A stretch of 64,000 bases of DNA, taken from Paulownia fortunei. Its lineage: Eukaryota; Streptophyta; Magnoliopsida; Lamiales; Paulowniaceae. Shown here in pieces: positions 36,801 through 49,084 of this stretch. Location of the stretch: positions 16,753,799 to 16,817,798 of the forward strand of contig CM033108.1 in NCBI GenBank assembly GCA_019321725.1, in the 5' to 3' direction. Numbering within the stretch: position 1 is the first letter of the stretch; every line of letters begins with the position of its first letter. The translations under genes and the position numbers were made by a program. The notes below the pieces were generated by a model. The model ran no database searches and was not told where the DNA came from. It worked only from the letters and a program-made list of their open reading frames with translations.

Positions 36801-37496
36801 CCTTGGCTTCCAAAAATATTTTTCTTATACCTGCAAAAATTCAGAGATAGTATTAGTGTGTTCCTTTTTATAAATACTTTCACTTTCAAAACAAGTCTCC
36901 AAAGAATCTGAAGAGTTAGTAGTAGTAAAGTATTCATGAACAAGTTCTTCAATTGAATCCACTTCATGTACTTCGACATCTTCTGCAGGTTGCATACAAA
37001 CATTAAACACATTTAGTTCCAAAGTCATATTTCCAAATGATAACTTCAAAATACCATTTCTACAATTGATCAAAGCATTTGAAGTTGCAAGAAAAGGACG
37101 ACCCAAAATGATAGGAATTTGTGTATGTGTTTGTGCAACAGGCTCTGTGTCCAAAACAATGAAATCAACTGGAAAGTAAAACTTATCAATTTGTACCAAC
37201 ACATCTTCTACTATTCCCTTTGGAACTTTAATCGAACGGTCAGCTAATTGGAGTACAACAGAAGTTGTTTTAAGTTCTCCCAAACCTAACTGTTCATAAA
37301 CTGAGAAAGGTAGAAGATTTACACTAGCACCAAGATCAAGCAAAGCACGCTCTATTCTAGTGTTTCCTATGATACATGAAATGGTTGGACAACCTGGATC
37401 TTTGTACTTGGGTGGAGTGAATTGTTGAATGATTGAACTAACACTTTCAGTTAAAAATGCCTTTTTTGTACATGATGTTTTCTTTTGATTGTACAC
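33845..37496 (-). pseudogene. pol: Element C pol: protease, RT, RNase H, integrase (Athila type)
   Basis: Protease (37496-36825) has L-L-D-L-G-A-S-V-N-L-L-P, the Athila-type site, and I-I-L-G-R-P-F-L. RT begins in 36744-36229 (V-V-P-K-K-S-G and M-C-I-D-Y-R-K). It continues in 36096-35473 with M-P-F-G-L-C-N-A-P and V-F-M-D-D-F, where the usual Tyr/Ile box is F-M-D-D. RNase H and integrase share the frame 35461-34019: an RNase H Asp in F-S-D-H-A-A-L, a zinc region with His 175/182 and Cys 213/216, then Asp 245, Asp 304 and Glu 340, a perfect D,D(35)E spacing. A TAA at about 34017 interrupts a frame that is otherwise open to 33845. The joins between frames each look like one missing base. Confidence 0.92.
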
Positions 37497-37588
37497 AAAT
37501 CTTTCAAAAATTTGGCATAAGGTGGAACTTGCTTGATTGCATCCAATAATGGAATATTAATCTTGACTTGTTTAAAAATTTCAAAAAT

Positions 37589-39099
37589 TTAAGCATTTGA
37601 ATTCAATTTTTGAGTTACTTGCAATCTTTGAGCAAAGGGTGCTGGAGGTAAATATTTTTCTTTTTCTTCATTTTCACGCTTACCTTCTTCAAACTTACCT
37701 TTATCGTCAAGACTATTTCCATTTTTCATTTCTGGAGGTGGATTAGAAACTTTCTCCTTGGGATGAATAGTCTTGTCAACAACTTTTCCATTCCGAAGAG
37801 TTGTAACTGAATTAGCCTCCTTGACTGCATTTTCACCTGAAGAAGAAACATGACACTGAGTAGAAGGATTAGGTTGAGGTTGAGCAGGAAATTTACCTTT
37901 TTCATGAGTACGCAAAGAAGTTGTCAGTGTTGAAAGTGTGCTTCTGATCTCATTGATAGCTTGTGAAGTCTGATTATTGATATTTGTTTGTTCATGCATA
38001 AATGCTTGCAAAGTCTCCTCAATGGATTTTGTATGTGGAGGTGGATAAGAATGAAAGTTTTGTGGTTTTTGTGAATGCGGTGGTTGGGCATGGTTATCAT
38101 CTCGCCAACTAAAATTGGGATGATTTCTCCATTGTGGATTGTAAGTTTCAGAATATGGAGAATGGAAAGGCTTTTTGAATGTGTTCATAAAATTTGCTTG
38201 TACTGGAAGGTTTGGATATTCATTGGTGGAGTGCCCCAAAAGTTCACAATTGCTACAACCTTCTTCCTCTTGCACAGATTTGATTTCCTTTACTTTCTTA
38301 AGTTCCATGGCTTCAACTTTTCTTGTTAAACTAGCAAGTCTAGCATTTAGATCATCTTCTTGACTAAGGTAATATTTTCCTTTATTACTATTAGCAAGAT
38401 TAGATCTAATAGAACTTTGTAAGAATTAACACTATGCCATGATTGAGAGTTTTCTGCCAAATGATCTAGGTATTCTAGGGCTTCATCAGGTTCCTTATCA
38501 AGAAACTCACCATTACACATTGTTTCAACAAATTGTTTTGTTTCAGGAGTTAAACCTTCATAAAAGAAACTAATTAAGCGCCATTTTTCAAAACCATGAT
38601 GTGGGCATGAATTCAACAAATCTTTAAATCTTTCCCAACATTGAAAGAAAACTTCATTCGAATTTTGAGAAAAATTTTGAATTTGTCTTTTCAAAGCATT
38701 AGTTTTATGAGTTGGAAAGAATTTTTTCAAGAATTCAGCTTGCATTTCTTGCCAAGTACCAATTGACCTAGGTTTTAAAGAATTAAGCCAATTTTTTGCT
38801 TTATCTTTTAAAGAGAAAGGAAATAATTTGAGCTTAACAATCTCATTTGTGCAAGTTTGATCATCAAAAGTGGCACATACTTCATCAAATTCTTTTAAAT
38901 GCAAGTAAGGACTTTCAGAGTCTAAACCATGGAAATTAGGAAGTAAAGGGATCATACCTGACTTGAATCGAAACTTATTTGCATTTAGAGGAAAAATGAA
39001 ACAAGAAGGAGAAGAATTTCGAGGAGGTTGCAAGTAATAACGCATGGTACGCACCTGTTGATTCTCATTTTCATCCTGGACACTTTCATTTTCAGCCAT
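37589..39099 (-). pseudogene. gag: Element C gag
   Basis: The start M-A-E-N-E-S-V at 39099 is preferred over the ATG 30 bases upstream because Athila-type gag proteins begin shortly before such an acidic stretch. The capsid part has L-P-N-F-H-G-L-D-S-E-S-P-Y, L-F-P-F-S-L-K-D-K-A-K-N-W-L and E-F-L-K-K-F-F-P, conserved in this lineage. The frame changes near 38440-38310. The second part (38308-37589) begins with C-S-N-C-E-L-L-G-H-S-T-N-E-Y, a zinc knuckle whose last Cys is Tyr. A proline/glutamine-rich linker with coiled-coil-like segments follows. Confidence 0.9.
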
Positions 39100-39276
39100 G
39101 GTGGAAGTGTGTGGAGATGATTCAAACAAATTTTCAAATAAAGTTTCGGAATTATTTCTTACTAAACGTCGAGAATTATGACTACGATACCATATAACTA
39201 TATATCCATAAAGAAAATAAACAAACTATATTTACAAAGGAAAAATATTAACAAACCTGAATACTTACCTTGCCTT

Positions 39277-39293
39277 CCCCGGCAACGGCGCCA
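39277..39293 (-). promoter_or_regulatory. Primer-binding site of element C (tRNA-Asp type)
   Basis: The plus strand reads CCCCGGCAACGGCGCCA, identical over 17 bases to the 3' end expected for plant tRNA-Asp including its CCA. It lies six bases from the 5' LTR. This primer is typical of Athila/Tat-type elements. Confidence 0.88.
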
Positions 39294-39299
39294 AAAATT

Positions 39300-40914
39300 T
39301 GCTACAACTTTAAGGTTGCAAACCCAAGTGCAGGTTGTAGTAAGTAATAAATTTCTCGTGAGTCCGAGGTCGATCCACAAGGAAGTTGTTTGAAGAATTC
39401 GAGTTTATATTTATAAAAAGATGGAGTTTATGTGAATCAAAAATATATGAACAATTAATGTATGATGTAGCTAAAGAAAAAACCGAAGTAATAAAAGTAC
39501 TGAGGATTAGGGATCCACTCTTGAGTTTTGGATAGATAAATGGTTATTTATTCTTTTTACCTCTATTAATTGCCACAATTGGAATCCATACATAATGAAG
39601 GTTCCAATGGGAAGATATTATCAAGTAACTCATGCAATAAGGTAATCATGATATTGTCTTACTATTGCAAATTATCTCTTAACGCCAACACTTATTTATG
39701 GGATCAAGCATTTATATACTCTTTCGTCAACAACAAATCAAGGTTTCACATTAGCAGTCGGTGGGGTAAAACCGTACAATAAGCTAAATGAACCCAAGTA
39801 TTTGTTGTGCCATTAGAGATACATAAATCAAGAATCACCACAAAAATAAGTAGGGTTTAGATCAAAAATAATAATAATAATACAACATACTTAAACAATT
39901 TCTACCCTTATAACCATTTATCTTCCTCCATCAAGAGATTCACCCTTTTTCCTCAGCAAAATAAAATTTAGAAATACATAATAAAAGTAACAAAGACTAA
40001 AAATATAAGAGAAACTAGAGAATGCATTTCTATTACTACTAGAAAACTTACAATACTAGAAAACATACAAACTAGATAACTTAGCCTAAAGAAACCCTCT
40101 ACCCCCCTCCTCTTACAAACTGAATACATGGCCTATTTATAGTACTTGGAGTAAGCTAGAGGCCAAACAAATAATGGAGGGGTTAATCAAGTGGTATGCT
40201 AGTTGCCAAGAGTTGGTAAGTTGTTACACAAATTTCTCAACCACTGAATTAAATTACATTTTTCGGTCAGATACAGCCAGATTTTGAAGATACGTAAAGA
40301 ATAAAAATTGTAGATCTTTCAACGCTGATATATTTTCATATATCTTTTGTCAAATTTGGCGATCGGATGAAGGCGATATGGTCAAATTACCGAGTCATGT
40401 CCAAGAGCCACCCTGTAACATCAGCAGCAACTTGCAGCCTATGGTTTTACCATTTCAACACATTTTCACACCATCTTGTCTTCAGTAAACTTGTTTATTT
40501 ACCTCTTGGGTATAACATATCCGAATTTCAGACCAAAATAAATTTGGGCTCAAGATATATAACCGAATTGATAAAATAAGTCAATACTGGGCTGAACTCT
40601 GATCTGAATTTTGGTGATCCATTTTGTGTAATTACTTGGACGAATTTTATGCTATCATCAAGACTAAATTGGGCTGAGCCTACAACATAAAAGTTTTACC
40701 TCTATCTCTTGGCTTTCAAATGAAACAAGCTTCAGGTCCATAGAGCTTTTGATCATGAAGTTATACTCAAATTACAAAAACTGCACAAGTCTGAAAACAT
40801 GCTTCCATTTATTCCCTAACACAAAACATTAATAAAATAAGAATATTAACAAGAATAAAGCAAGAAAAGTATAAAGGATTTGATATAAAAATATGTCAAA
40901 ATATGCACTTATCA
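39300..40914 (-). repeat. 5' LTR of element C (right)
   Basis: A close copy of 28985-30441. It carries an extra block of about 150 bases at 39627-39779 absent from the left LTR. The plus-strand termini are TGCTACAAC and CTTATCA. Confidence 0.93.
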
Positions 40915-40919
40915 AAAAT
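40915..40919. repeat. Target-site duplication of element C, right copy (AAAAT)
   Basis: Differs from GAAAT at 28980-28984 by one base. It is directly followed by the ATACAGG that continues the LTR of element B. Confidence 0.85.
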
Positions 40920-41244
40920 ATACAGGTTTAGAGGTTGACTGAGTCTCTAGAGCGGCCGGACAGAGATTTGTTCATATTCCATGCTTTGACCTATTTTGTA
41001 GTTTATTTTAAAAACTCTATTTTGTTTTTAAATAAGCTGCTTTATTATGGTTTTGTAAACAGATATACTCAGTTTTGATATATGTATATGGTGTGTTTAA
41101 AACGATTCAAGTTCTTTCTCTTATAGCTAAAAAAAAAGGAAACTTTTATTAAAATCATAACTCTAGTAATGATGAAAAATTAACATTTGTTAACTTACTA
41201 TATCAGCTTATTTTGGTTCTGCAGTTAGGTTAAGGGGTGTTACA
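40920..41244 (+). repeat. 5' LTR of element B, second part
   Basis: It continues the LTR from 28984 and matches about 47850-48174. It ends GGGGTGTTACA, six bases before the primer site. Confidence 0.9.
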
Positions 41245-41249
41245 GTTTG

Positions 41250-41261
41250 TGGTATCAGAAC
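41250..41261 (+). promoter_or_regulatory. Primer-binding site of element B (initiator tRNA-Met type)
   Basis: It reads TGGTATCAGAAC, one base different from the TGGTATCAGAGC of elements 1 and 2, and lies just after the 5' LTR end. Confidence 0.85.
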
Positions 41262-41431
41262 GAAGGTTTAGTCATTTTTGTAGATAGAAGAAGGCATATG
41301 AATACATTCTGCCTGGGAAACTCGATCAACTATTTGTTTATTTGATTATATTTTATTCCATGTTACTGTCATGATTATGCATTTATTATTGGCTAATGAA
41401 TGGAATGAGATTGGGTAATGCATATCAGGTT

Positions 41432-42543
41432 ATGGCACCAAAAAGGAAGACAATGGATGATCATAAGGGTAATCATAGTTTGGTGGACAATTTGACTGAT
41501 CTCATTCAACAACAAACTAGAATATATGGTGAACAGATACAATAATTACTAGATATGCAACAAAGAACCCAAGAACAAAATCAGCGACTTCCTCCACCAC
41601 AAGCTCGACAGGATCTTTCACAGGTTGTATATGAGAAGTTTAGAAAGATAGAACTTGTTGATTTTACTGGTGGGTCTGATCCTATGGTTACAAAGGAATG
41701 GGTTAAATCATTGGATACTATCTTTGACTATATGAGAATTGATAATGTTGAGAAGGTACTCTGTGCAATCTTCTTGTTGAAGAAGGATGCTAGAACCTAG
41801 TGGGAAGGAGTTAAACTTGCAGTGAATATGGAAGAGCTAACTTGGGAGAGGTTTAAAATAATATTTTATGATAAGTATTTCACTAGAGATGCTAGGTCGC
41901 TCAAAGTAAAAGAATTTTTAGAGTTAAAACAAGAAGGGATGTCTGTAGTGATTATGTGAGAAAATTTAAACATGGTTGCAAGTACGTGCCATACATCGCT
42001 AGAGACAACAATGAGAAGATGGATCATTTCTTGAGGGGCCTTAATCCTGAAATTAGAAGAGATGTGAGAATGTCTTTAGTAACAGAGTTCAGGGAACTGA
42101 TGGACAAGGCTTTGGTGGCTGACTTAGATGAGAAAGAGATTGAGAAATTTCATCAACAAAAGAAGCAAGTATTCACTCCCAAAAATCTGAATCAGTGGAA
42201 GAAAGGAGAGCAAAAATCAAACCAAGGGAATGAAAAGCGTCCTAGAGTTGGGCAGACTTCTACTGCAGTTGAAAGGCCTAAATGTGCTAAGTGTGTGAAG
42301 AATTATTTTGGGGAATGCTATAGTGGTACTAATCATTGCTTTAAGTGTAAAAAGCTTGGACATATAGCAAAGGATTGCCTAACAGTGCAGGGGAAAGTTC
42401 AGGAAAGAGTGTATGCAATGACACAAGAACAAGCCGATGTAGATGCTTCCATAATCATAGGTACTATTTTAATTTCTAGGATACCTATAATTGCATTGAT
42501 AGATTTTGGATCTACGCATTCATTTGCATCCGTGCATTTGTGA
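41432..42543 (+). pseudogene. Element B gag
   Basis: The start at 41432 (M-A-P-K-R-K-T) follows the primer site by about 170 bases. An in-frame TAA at 41543-41545 sits between Gln-like codons, and a TAG at 41798-41800 replaces the first Trp of a W-W-E motif. A frame break lies near 41950. The capsid is recognisable by F-Y-D-K-Y-F and [10 protein letters not shown]. The zinc knuckle [14 protein letters not shown] is intact at about 42340. It runs on into protease with D-F-G-S-T-H-S-F, where the usual Ser-Gly after Asp is Phe-Gly. Confidence 0.9.
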
Positions 42544-45500
42544 GAAAATTGGGCATTACACCAGATTTATTAAAAGTAAGGTATAGTGTGACTATTCCAT
42601 TTGGGGAAGAAATGAATTCCAACCAATTGTTAAGGGCTTGTTCTATTTAGATTAGTGATAGGACTCTCTATGCAGATCTTGTTATTTTACCGATGCTAAA
42701 TTTTAAGGTTATTCTGGGTATGGATTGGCTTACCAAATATCATGCAACAATTTATTGTAACAAGAAGATTGTGATTTTTCAGCCACCTGGGAAAGAACAA
42801 TTTATGTTTAATGGTATCTCATTCTCACGGTCCTTACCAATTATATCTGCTTTGAAAGCTCAAAAAGATGTTGAATAAAGGTTGTGTTGGATATTTGGCA
42901 AGTGTTCTGGACACCTCAGTTGAAGCACAATTGAAGCTAAAAAATATAGATGTGGTTCAAGAATTTCTTGAGGTATTTTGCAAATGATTTACCGGGACTA
43001 CCACCGAATCGAGAGATCGAATTTTTGATTGATGTTGTGTCAGGAACTACTCCTATTTCTAAAGCACCATACCGAATGGCACCAACAGAATTGAAAGAGT
43101 TAAAAGTTTAATTGCAATAATTGCTTGATAAGGGTTTTATTCACCCTAGTTATTCTCCTTGGGGAGCACTTGTGTTGTTCGTGAAAAAGAAGGATGGTAC
43201 ATTGCAGTTGTGCATTAATTATAGAGAGTTGAATAAAATAACAGTCAAGAATAAGTATCCACTCCCAAGAATAGATGATTTGTTTGATCAATTGCAGGAA
43301 GCATCTGTATTTTCTAAAATTGATTTGTGCTCTGGGTATCATCAATTGAAGATAAAAGAAGAAGACATACCAAAGAGTGCATTCCGAACAAGGTATGGAC
43401 ATTATGAATTTCTAGTAATGCCTTTCGATTTAACCAATGCCCCTGCAGCTTTTATGGATCTAAAGAATAGGATGTTCAAGCAATATCTTGATAAATTTGT
43501 GATTGTGTTTATTGATGACATCCTAATTTATTCACATGATAAAGAAGAGCATAAATAATATTTGAAGATTGTGCTGCAAGTTCTTAAAGAAAAATAGTTG
43601 TATGCTAAATTCAACAAGTGTGAGTTTTGTCTTGAACAAGTGGTATTCCTAGGTCATGTAGTATTAAAGGATGGTATTTCTATTGATCCGAGAAAAGTAG
43701 AAGCTGTCATTAAGTGGCCAACACCAACAAATGTATCAGAAGTAAGGAATTTCGTGGGATTAGTAGGGTACTATCGATGATTTGTTCAAGGGTTTTCAAA
43801 GATAGCAACTCCAATGACAATGTTGACAAGAAAGAATGTGAAGTTCTTGTGGATGAATATTTGTGAAAGAAGTTTTGAAGAACTGAAACATAAATTGACT
43901 ATGGCTCATATTCTTACCATTCTAACTGGAATTGGTGGATTCATGGGGTATAGCGACGCTTCAAAAAATGGTTTGGCTGCTGTTTTGATACAAAACGGGA
44001 AGGTTATTGCCTATGCTTCAAGGCAATTGAAGGAATATGAAAAGAATTATCCAACCCATGATTTGGAACTTGTTGCTGTGGTTTTTGTCTTGAAAATTTG
44101 GAGACATTATTTGTATGGTGAGAAGTGTGAGATATACACAGATCATAAGAGTTTGAAGTACTTCTTTACCCAAAAAGAGTTGAATATGAGACAAAGAAGA
44201 TGGTTAGAACTTGTGAAAGATTATGATTGTATGATCAACTATCATCCTGGTAAATCGAATGTGGTTGTAGATACATTGAAAAGAAAATCCATGTCTTCTC
44301 TTTTTGTTATATAAAAGTTAATGTTACTGGATTTGCAAAGATTAGAGCTTGAAATTGTACCTAAAGGAAAAAAGTGTTTCTTGTCAGCTTTAGTGTTGAG
44401 ACCTGCACTTTAAGATAGAATTAGATAAGGTCAAAAGGTAGACACGCATTTGTGTAGATTGAAAAGAATGATTGAGGCTGGAAAGAGGCCAGACTTCTCT
44501 ATTACTGATGATGGAATTATTTGATATAAAGGGAGACTGCATGTGCCATTTGACAAGGCCACGAAAGGAGATATTTTAGAAAAAGCTCATACTACTCCTT
44601 ACTCAGTATAACCAGGTAGAACAAAAATGTATAAAGACTTACAACAACATTATTGGTGGCCTAAAATGAAGAGAGATACAGCAAAATTTATGGCTGAATG
44701 TCTAACTTGTCAACAAGTTAAGATTGAACATCAAAGAGCATCAAGGTTGTTGAAGCCTTTGTTGATTCCAGAGTGGAAATAGGAGCTCATTACATTGGAC
44801 TTTGTGCTTGGATTACCTAGAACACAAAAGGGGTATAATTCCATATGGGTGATTATTGATAGATTAACTAAATCAGCCCATTTTCTTCTAGTGAAATCCA
44901 CGTACAATATGGATTGGTATGCTCAATAATATATTAAAGAGATAGTCAAGTTACATGGGGTGCCAGTTTCAATAGTGTCTGACAGAGATCCTAAGTTTAC
45001 ATCTATATTTTGGAAGAGCATACACAGTGCCATGGGAATAAAACTTGCATTCAGTACAACATTTCATCCACAAAGTGATGGGCAATCAGAGAGGGTTATT
45101 CAGATATTAGAGGATATGTTAAGAGCTTGTGTGCTAGATTTTCAAGGGAATTGGGATGCAAAGATTCCATTAGTGGAGTTTACTTATAATAATAGCTATC
45201 AATCAATAATTGGAATGGCGCCTTATGAAGCATTGTATGGAAGGAAATGTAGATCTCCAGTTCATTGGGATAAAGTTGGAGAACGAAGCCTGCTTGGTCC
45301 AGAAATAGTTCAACATACCGCTAAGGTAGTGGAGAAGATACGAGAGAGAATAAAGATTGCGTAGAGTAAACAGAAAAGTTATGTAGATAAATAGAGAAAA
45401 GATTTAGAGTTTGCCATTGGAGATCATGTGCTCTTAAAAGTAGCTCCCATGAAAGGTGTTATAAGATTTGAAAAGAAAGGAAAATTCAGCCCAAGGTATG

Positions 45501-45870
45501 TCGACCCATTCGAGATTCTCAAAAGAGTTGGTGATAAAGCTTATAAAGTGGCCTTACCTCCATCATTATCGAGTGTTCACAATATTTTCCATGTGTCTAT
45601 GTTGAGAAAGTACATTTCAAACCCTTCTCATATGTTGAGTTATGAACCATTAGAATTGACTCCTAATTTAGCCTATGAAGAGAAACTAGTGCAAAATTTT
45701 GGATTGAAAGAAAATAAAGTTGAGAACGAAAAAGATTCGAATTGTTAAAGTATTATGGAGGAATCATTCTGTAGAAGAGGCCACGTGGGAAAGAGAAGAA
45801 AAAATACAGAGCAAATATCCAGAATTATTTAGTACGTCAAATTTTGAGGAAGAAATTTTTAAACAGAAGG
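42544..45870 (+). pseudogene. Element B pol: protease end, RT, RNase H, integrase, chromodomain-like tail
   Basis: Protease continues with V-I-L-G-M-D-W-L at about 42705. RT spans about 43000-43800, with F-I-D-D-I-L-I-Y-S at 43508-43534. RNase H (43814-44314) is well kept: G-Y-S-D-A-S-K-N-G and E-I-Y-T-D-H-K-S-L. Integrase covers about 44400-45364, with D-F-V-L-G-L-P, V-S-D-R-D-P-K-F and Q-S-D-G-Q-S-E-R, so the D,D,E triad is visible. The tail has Y-V-D-P-F-E-I, V-F/I-F-H-V-S-M-L-R-K and an E-A-T-W-E-R-E-E segment near 45790. At least eight in-frame stops are present, including 43556-43558 and 43778-43780. Confidence 0.9.
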
Positions 45871-45876
45871 AAGGAT

Positions 45877-48174
45877 TGTAATGCCAAATTCTCTCCTACA
45901 TAGCCAATAATAAGCATCTTGTATGAATATGCATCTAATCACTGTGTATTATTGAATTATGACATACAAAATAGCATGATTGCACGAACTTGAATAATTG
46001 TTATTATATGCCCTAGTTGTGCTTTAACATGCATTAGTACATAAAATATGAGATCAAACTTTTATTTCTTGATTTAACATATTCCTTAAGTGTCTTTTTG
46101 TAGTAAAAAACTCGGTATCTCGGTTAAGAAAGATTGATGTGTTGAATGGCCATGAAATGAATTATTTGTATTGCTCCATACTAGTTATATGCTAAAGTTA
46201 TTAATTATCTAAATATTTACTTAAAATATGTTACATTTGGCTAAGAACTAAAAATATGCAGAATGGTGTAATTTGATTGGTTGGTTGACTAGGTTGCATA
46301 AAACCATTCTAAACCGCATTACACTTGATTATAACACCAAAGTATCAATTTTTGTCATCTCCTTAGCCCACGAATGTGGTTTTTGGCATGAGAAGATACC
46401 AAGCATGATGCAACCAATCATCACCCTCTACTTACCTCTCTTTGAAAGGTCAAAGAAATCATTTTCATACATATTTCTTGTGGAAGCACCTCAAAATGAC
46501 CAGCCCTTATTCACCTAAGTTTCTCCCAAATTTCTACACTCTCATACTCACAAAAATTGAATTCAATCCATAGGAATCTATAGAACACAAACTAGAATAA
46601 GTTTCCACCCTTTTAAGCTTGAAAATCGTTGATTTTGAAGCTTAATTCCAACTTAATCAAGGTATATTTTTTTCAATGTTTCTTATGATGAAATTGTAGT
46701 ATCTTGGATGTTTACATGTTTTAGTATATTTGTGTATGATTGAAAACTTGAGTTACACTTGAAGCCAAAAAAAAAAAAAAAAATCAAGATAGTTAAGCTA
46801 ATTTTTAGCAAAATTGATAGTCTTGTAAAATTGTTTAATTTACTTGTTTCTATTGATTTTGTAATGCTTATATTATGTTTGGAAGTTTCTTTGAATGATT
46901 GAAAATAATAGCAATTAGTTTGCTTAATTGAAGGGTGCAATTAATTTAAGTTAGAACCGAATTTATGTCATGTTAATTTGAATTGTGTGCATGTTTTAGG
47001 GGCTGCGCTAATAATTATGTTTGAACTATTAATTATTTAATGGCTGCCCTAATGTTTAATGTCTTGAATTAGTAGTAAAATATGGAGTATGCATTATTTT
47101 TAAGGTTATGTAATTGATATAAAATTATTTACAAAAAATTGAAAAGTGTATATGAGATTTAACTAGAATAGACTAAATGATTTATAAAAAGGATATTAAA
47201 TAGTACATGATTTGATTATGTTAGGCCTTTAACACATCATATCTTCCAAAGAGATTGGTGTTTTCACTTGCTATAAATGGACTTGAGGTAAGTTGAAGCT
47301 TTCATTTGTTGTATCACAAGAATCATATAATGTTGTTCATATTTTAATGTGATTGTTATTATTTGTCAAATGATGTAATGTTTGATGCATTTATGGTTCA
47401 TGAAGCATGACACTATTAAGAATATAATGAGGTTTTTAAAAAAGAAAGTATGGTACTTAATTGATGGTTGGGTAGACAAGGGACGCGGGAGGGACCGGCG
47501 GACCCAACAAATGGAGGTAAATACTTGAGGTTGAAAAATCGGTATAGGAAAGCCACAATGAATGAGATAGAATACGGCTAATATCTGAGGTTGAAAGATC
47601 AAGTATGGAAACTCCGTATTAATTCTCTTATTGGTCAATCATTATGAACAAGTTCTGAAAACCACGGTCTATCGCTATTAGTTAGGTACCACACTTCAAG
47701 GGCCCTAAAGAATGATTTATGGATGAAAGTTATTAAATAGAATATTGCATTTAATGATTTATGAGATGTGCATATATGTTATTTGTTATTACATCAGTTT
47801 CATCTTATTAAGCCTTTAGCTCATTAGATTCATATGATACAGGTGGAAATATACAGGTTTAGAGGTTGATTGAGTCTCTAAAGCGGTCGGACAGAGATTT
47901 GTTCATATGCCATGCTTCGACCTATTTTGTAATTTATTTTGAAAACTCTATTTTATTTTTAAATAAGCCGTTCTATTATGGTTTTATAAACAGATGTACT
48001 CAGTTTTGATATATGTATATGGTGTGTTTAAAACGATGGAAGTTCTTTCTCTTATAGCTAAAAAAGAGGGAACTTTTATTAAAAACTATAACTTTAGTAA
48101 TAGTGAAAAATTAACATTTGTTGACTTACTGTATCAGCTTATTTAGGCTCTGCAGTTAGGTTAAGGGGTTTATA
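45877..48174 (+). repeat. 3' LTR of element B
   Basis: It starts TGTAATGCC after a purine-rich AGAAGGAAGGAT and is colinear with the split 5' LTR. The last bases (GGGGTTTATATA) differ from the GGGGTGTTACA of the 5' copy, so the terminus is altered and the end is approximate. Confidence 0.88.
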
Positions 48175-49084
48175 TAATGACCCCATTGGTCTAAGAAAGA
48201 AATCTCTTTGGTGATCCATAGGCTTGATTTTCATACACCTTATCCACTAATATAGACACTACACAAACTTAGATCAATAGGACTTTAATAAGCTTGTAAT
48301 GTAAGGCCTAGGTTTTTGTTGCCAAGAAAGGATAAGGATAACATAAAATAAGAGAGTAAAGTATTTTTGTACTTCAACATCTTTATTCTTCTCCTTTCTT
48401 CTTTCTTCCACACTTTCCTCCATTTGGCCTTTTGGGGATTCATGTTTTTCATCATGTTCTTTTTTCGCTTCAAATATATTTTTTTCTTTTGTACACATTT
48501 TTTTCTTTTCTTTCTATCTTTTTTTTCATGAATCCCAAAGCTTCATTTTCTTTTTCTTCATTCCTTCAATCTCCCAAACTTGTTTCTTTTTATCGAACTA
48601 GGTTGTAGTGTCTCCCTTTCATCAATTGCTCATCCACCCTAAATTTACCATTTAGGTACCCTTAACAAAAGTGCACAATGTGTCACACGCTAAGCTCTCT
48701 TAGGGACAAGTCATGGTTTTTCGGGTTGCACAAGGTGCATGTAATGAGCTTACATGAAATAAAGTTGAATAGTGGTAATTCACATGCTTTGCATATGCCA
48801 TTCTTTTCAATAAGGCACAATGGGGTGACCAATGATGGATATGTACTCATGGTAGTCTTGACAGGCTCAAGTAAATCAAAGATGACCTAAATCATTTCTA
48901 GGTTTGCTAGTTATCTATAATTTCATCTCAAAGGGTAATTAATCAAGTTCTAGAACACCATAAAATGACCAATACGACTCATTGGAAGCGAAATTCAACA
49001 CCATATAGCATGCAATTCACAAGATCTCGACACAACATGCGCAATGAAAATATATTATTCATGATAAAGATCAAATATGCATAA
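48175..49084 (-). other. Element E 3' internal region, continued
   Basis: Several short blocks, such as a TTGTTGCCAAGAAAGGATAAGG stretch near 48317, parallel the non-coding 3' region of element C at about 30940-31000 in order and wording. I infer that this continues 26791-27067 after the element B insertion. No coding sequence seen. A T/C-rich tract lies at about 48375-48545. Confidence 0.45.

Larger units (their letters stand above)
28985..40914 (-). mobile_element. Element C: Athila/Tat-like Ty3/gypsy element carrying ORF-A and a LOG gene
   Basis: LTRs at 28985-30441 and 39300-40914 are highly similar. The primer site matches tRNA-Asp. Gag and pol of Athila type fill 39099-33845 on the minus strand. 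Downstream of pol, still on the minus strand, come a basic Cys-rich ORF-A and an intronless LOG-like gene, then a 1.7-kb non-coding 3' region with two G-rich tracts. The element lies within the 5' LTR of element B and is the youngest large insertion here. Breaks in its genes are chiefly single missing bases. One in-frame stop sits near the end of pol. Confidence 0.95.
27068..48174 (+). mobile_element. Element B: Ty3/gypsy Tekay-like retrotransposon, old, interrupted by element C
   Basis: The 5' LTR is 27068-28984 plus 40920-41244, split by the nested element C. The interior is 41245-45876 and the 3' LTR is 45877-48174. The pieces give LTRs of about 2.24 and 2.30 kb. Gag, protease, RT, RNase H, integrase and chromodomain-like tail follow in order on the plus strand with a tRNA-iMet-type primer site. 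Many stops fall at codons where a single C-to-T or G-to-A change explains them. No clean duplication flanks it (CAAAA on the left; the right LTR end itself is altered). It sits inside the 3' internal region of element E. Confidence 0.93.

Noticed and set aside
27063..48180. Target-site duplication for element B
   Set aside because: Left CAAAA and right ATGAC do not match and the right LTR terminus is itself altered, so no duplication can be claimed.
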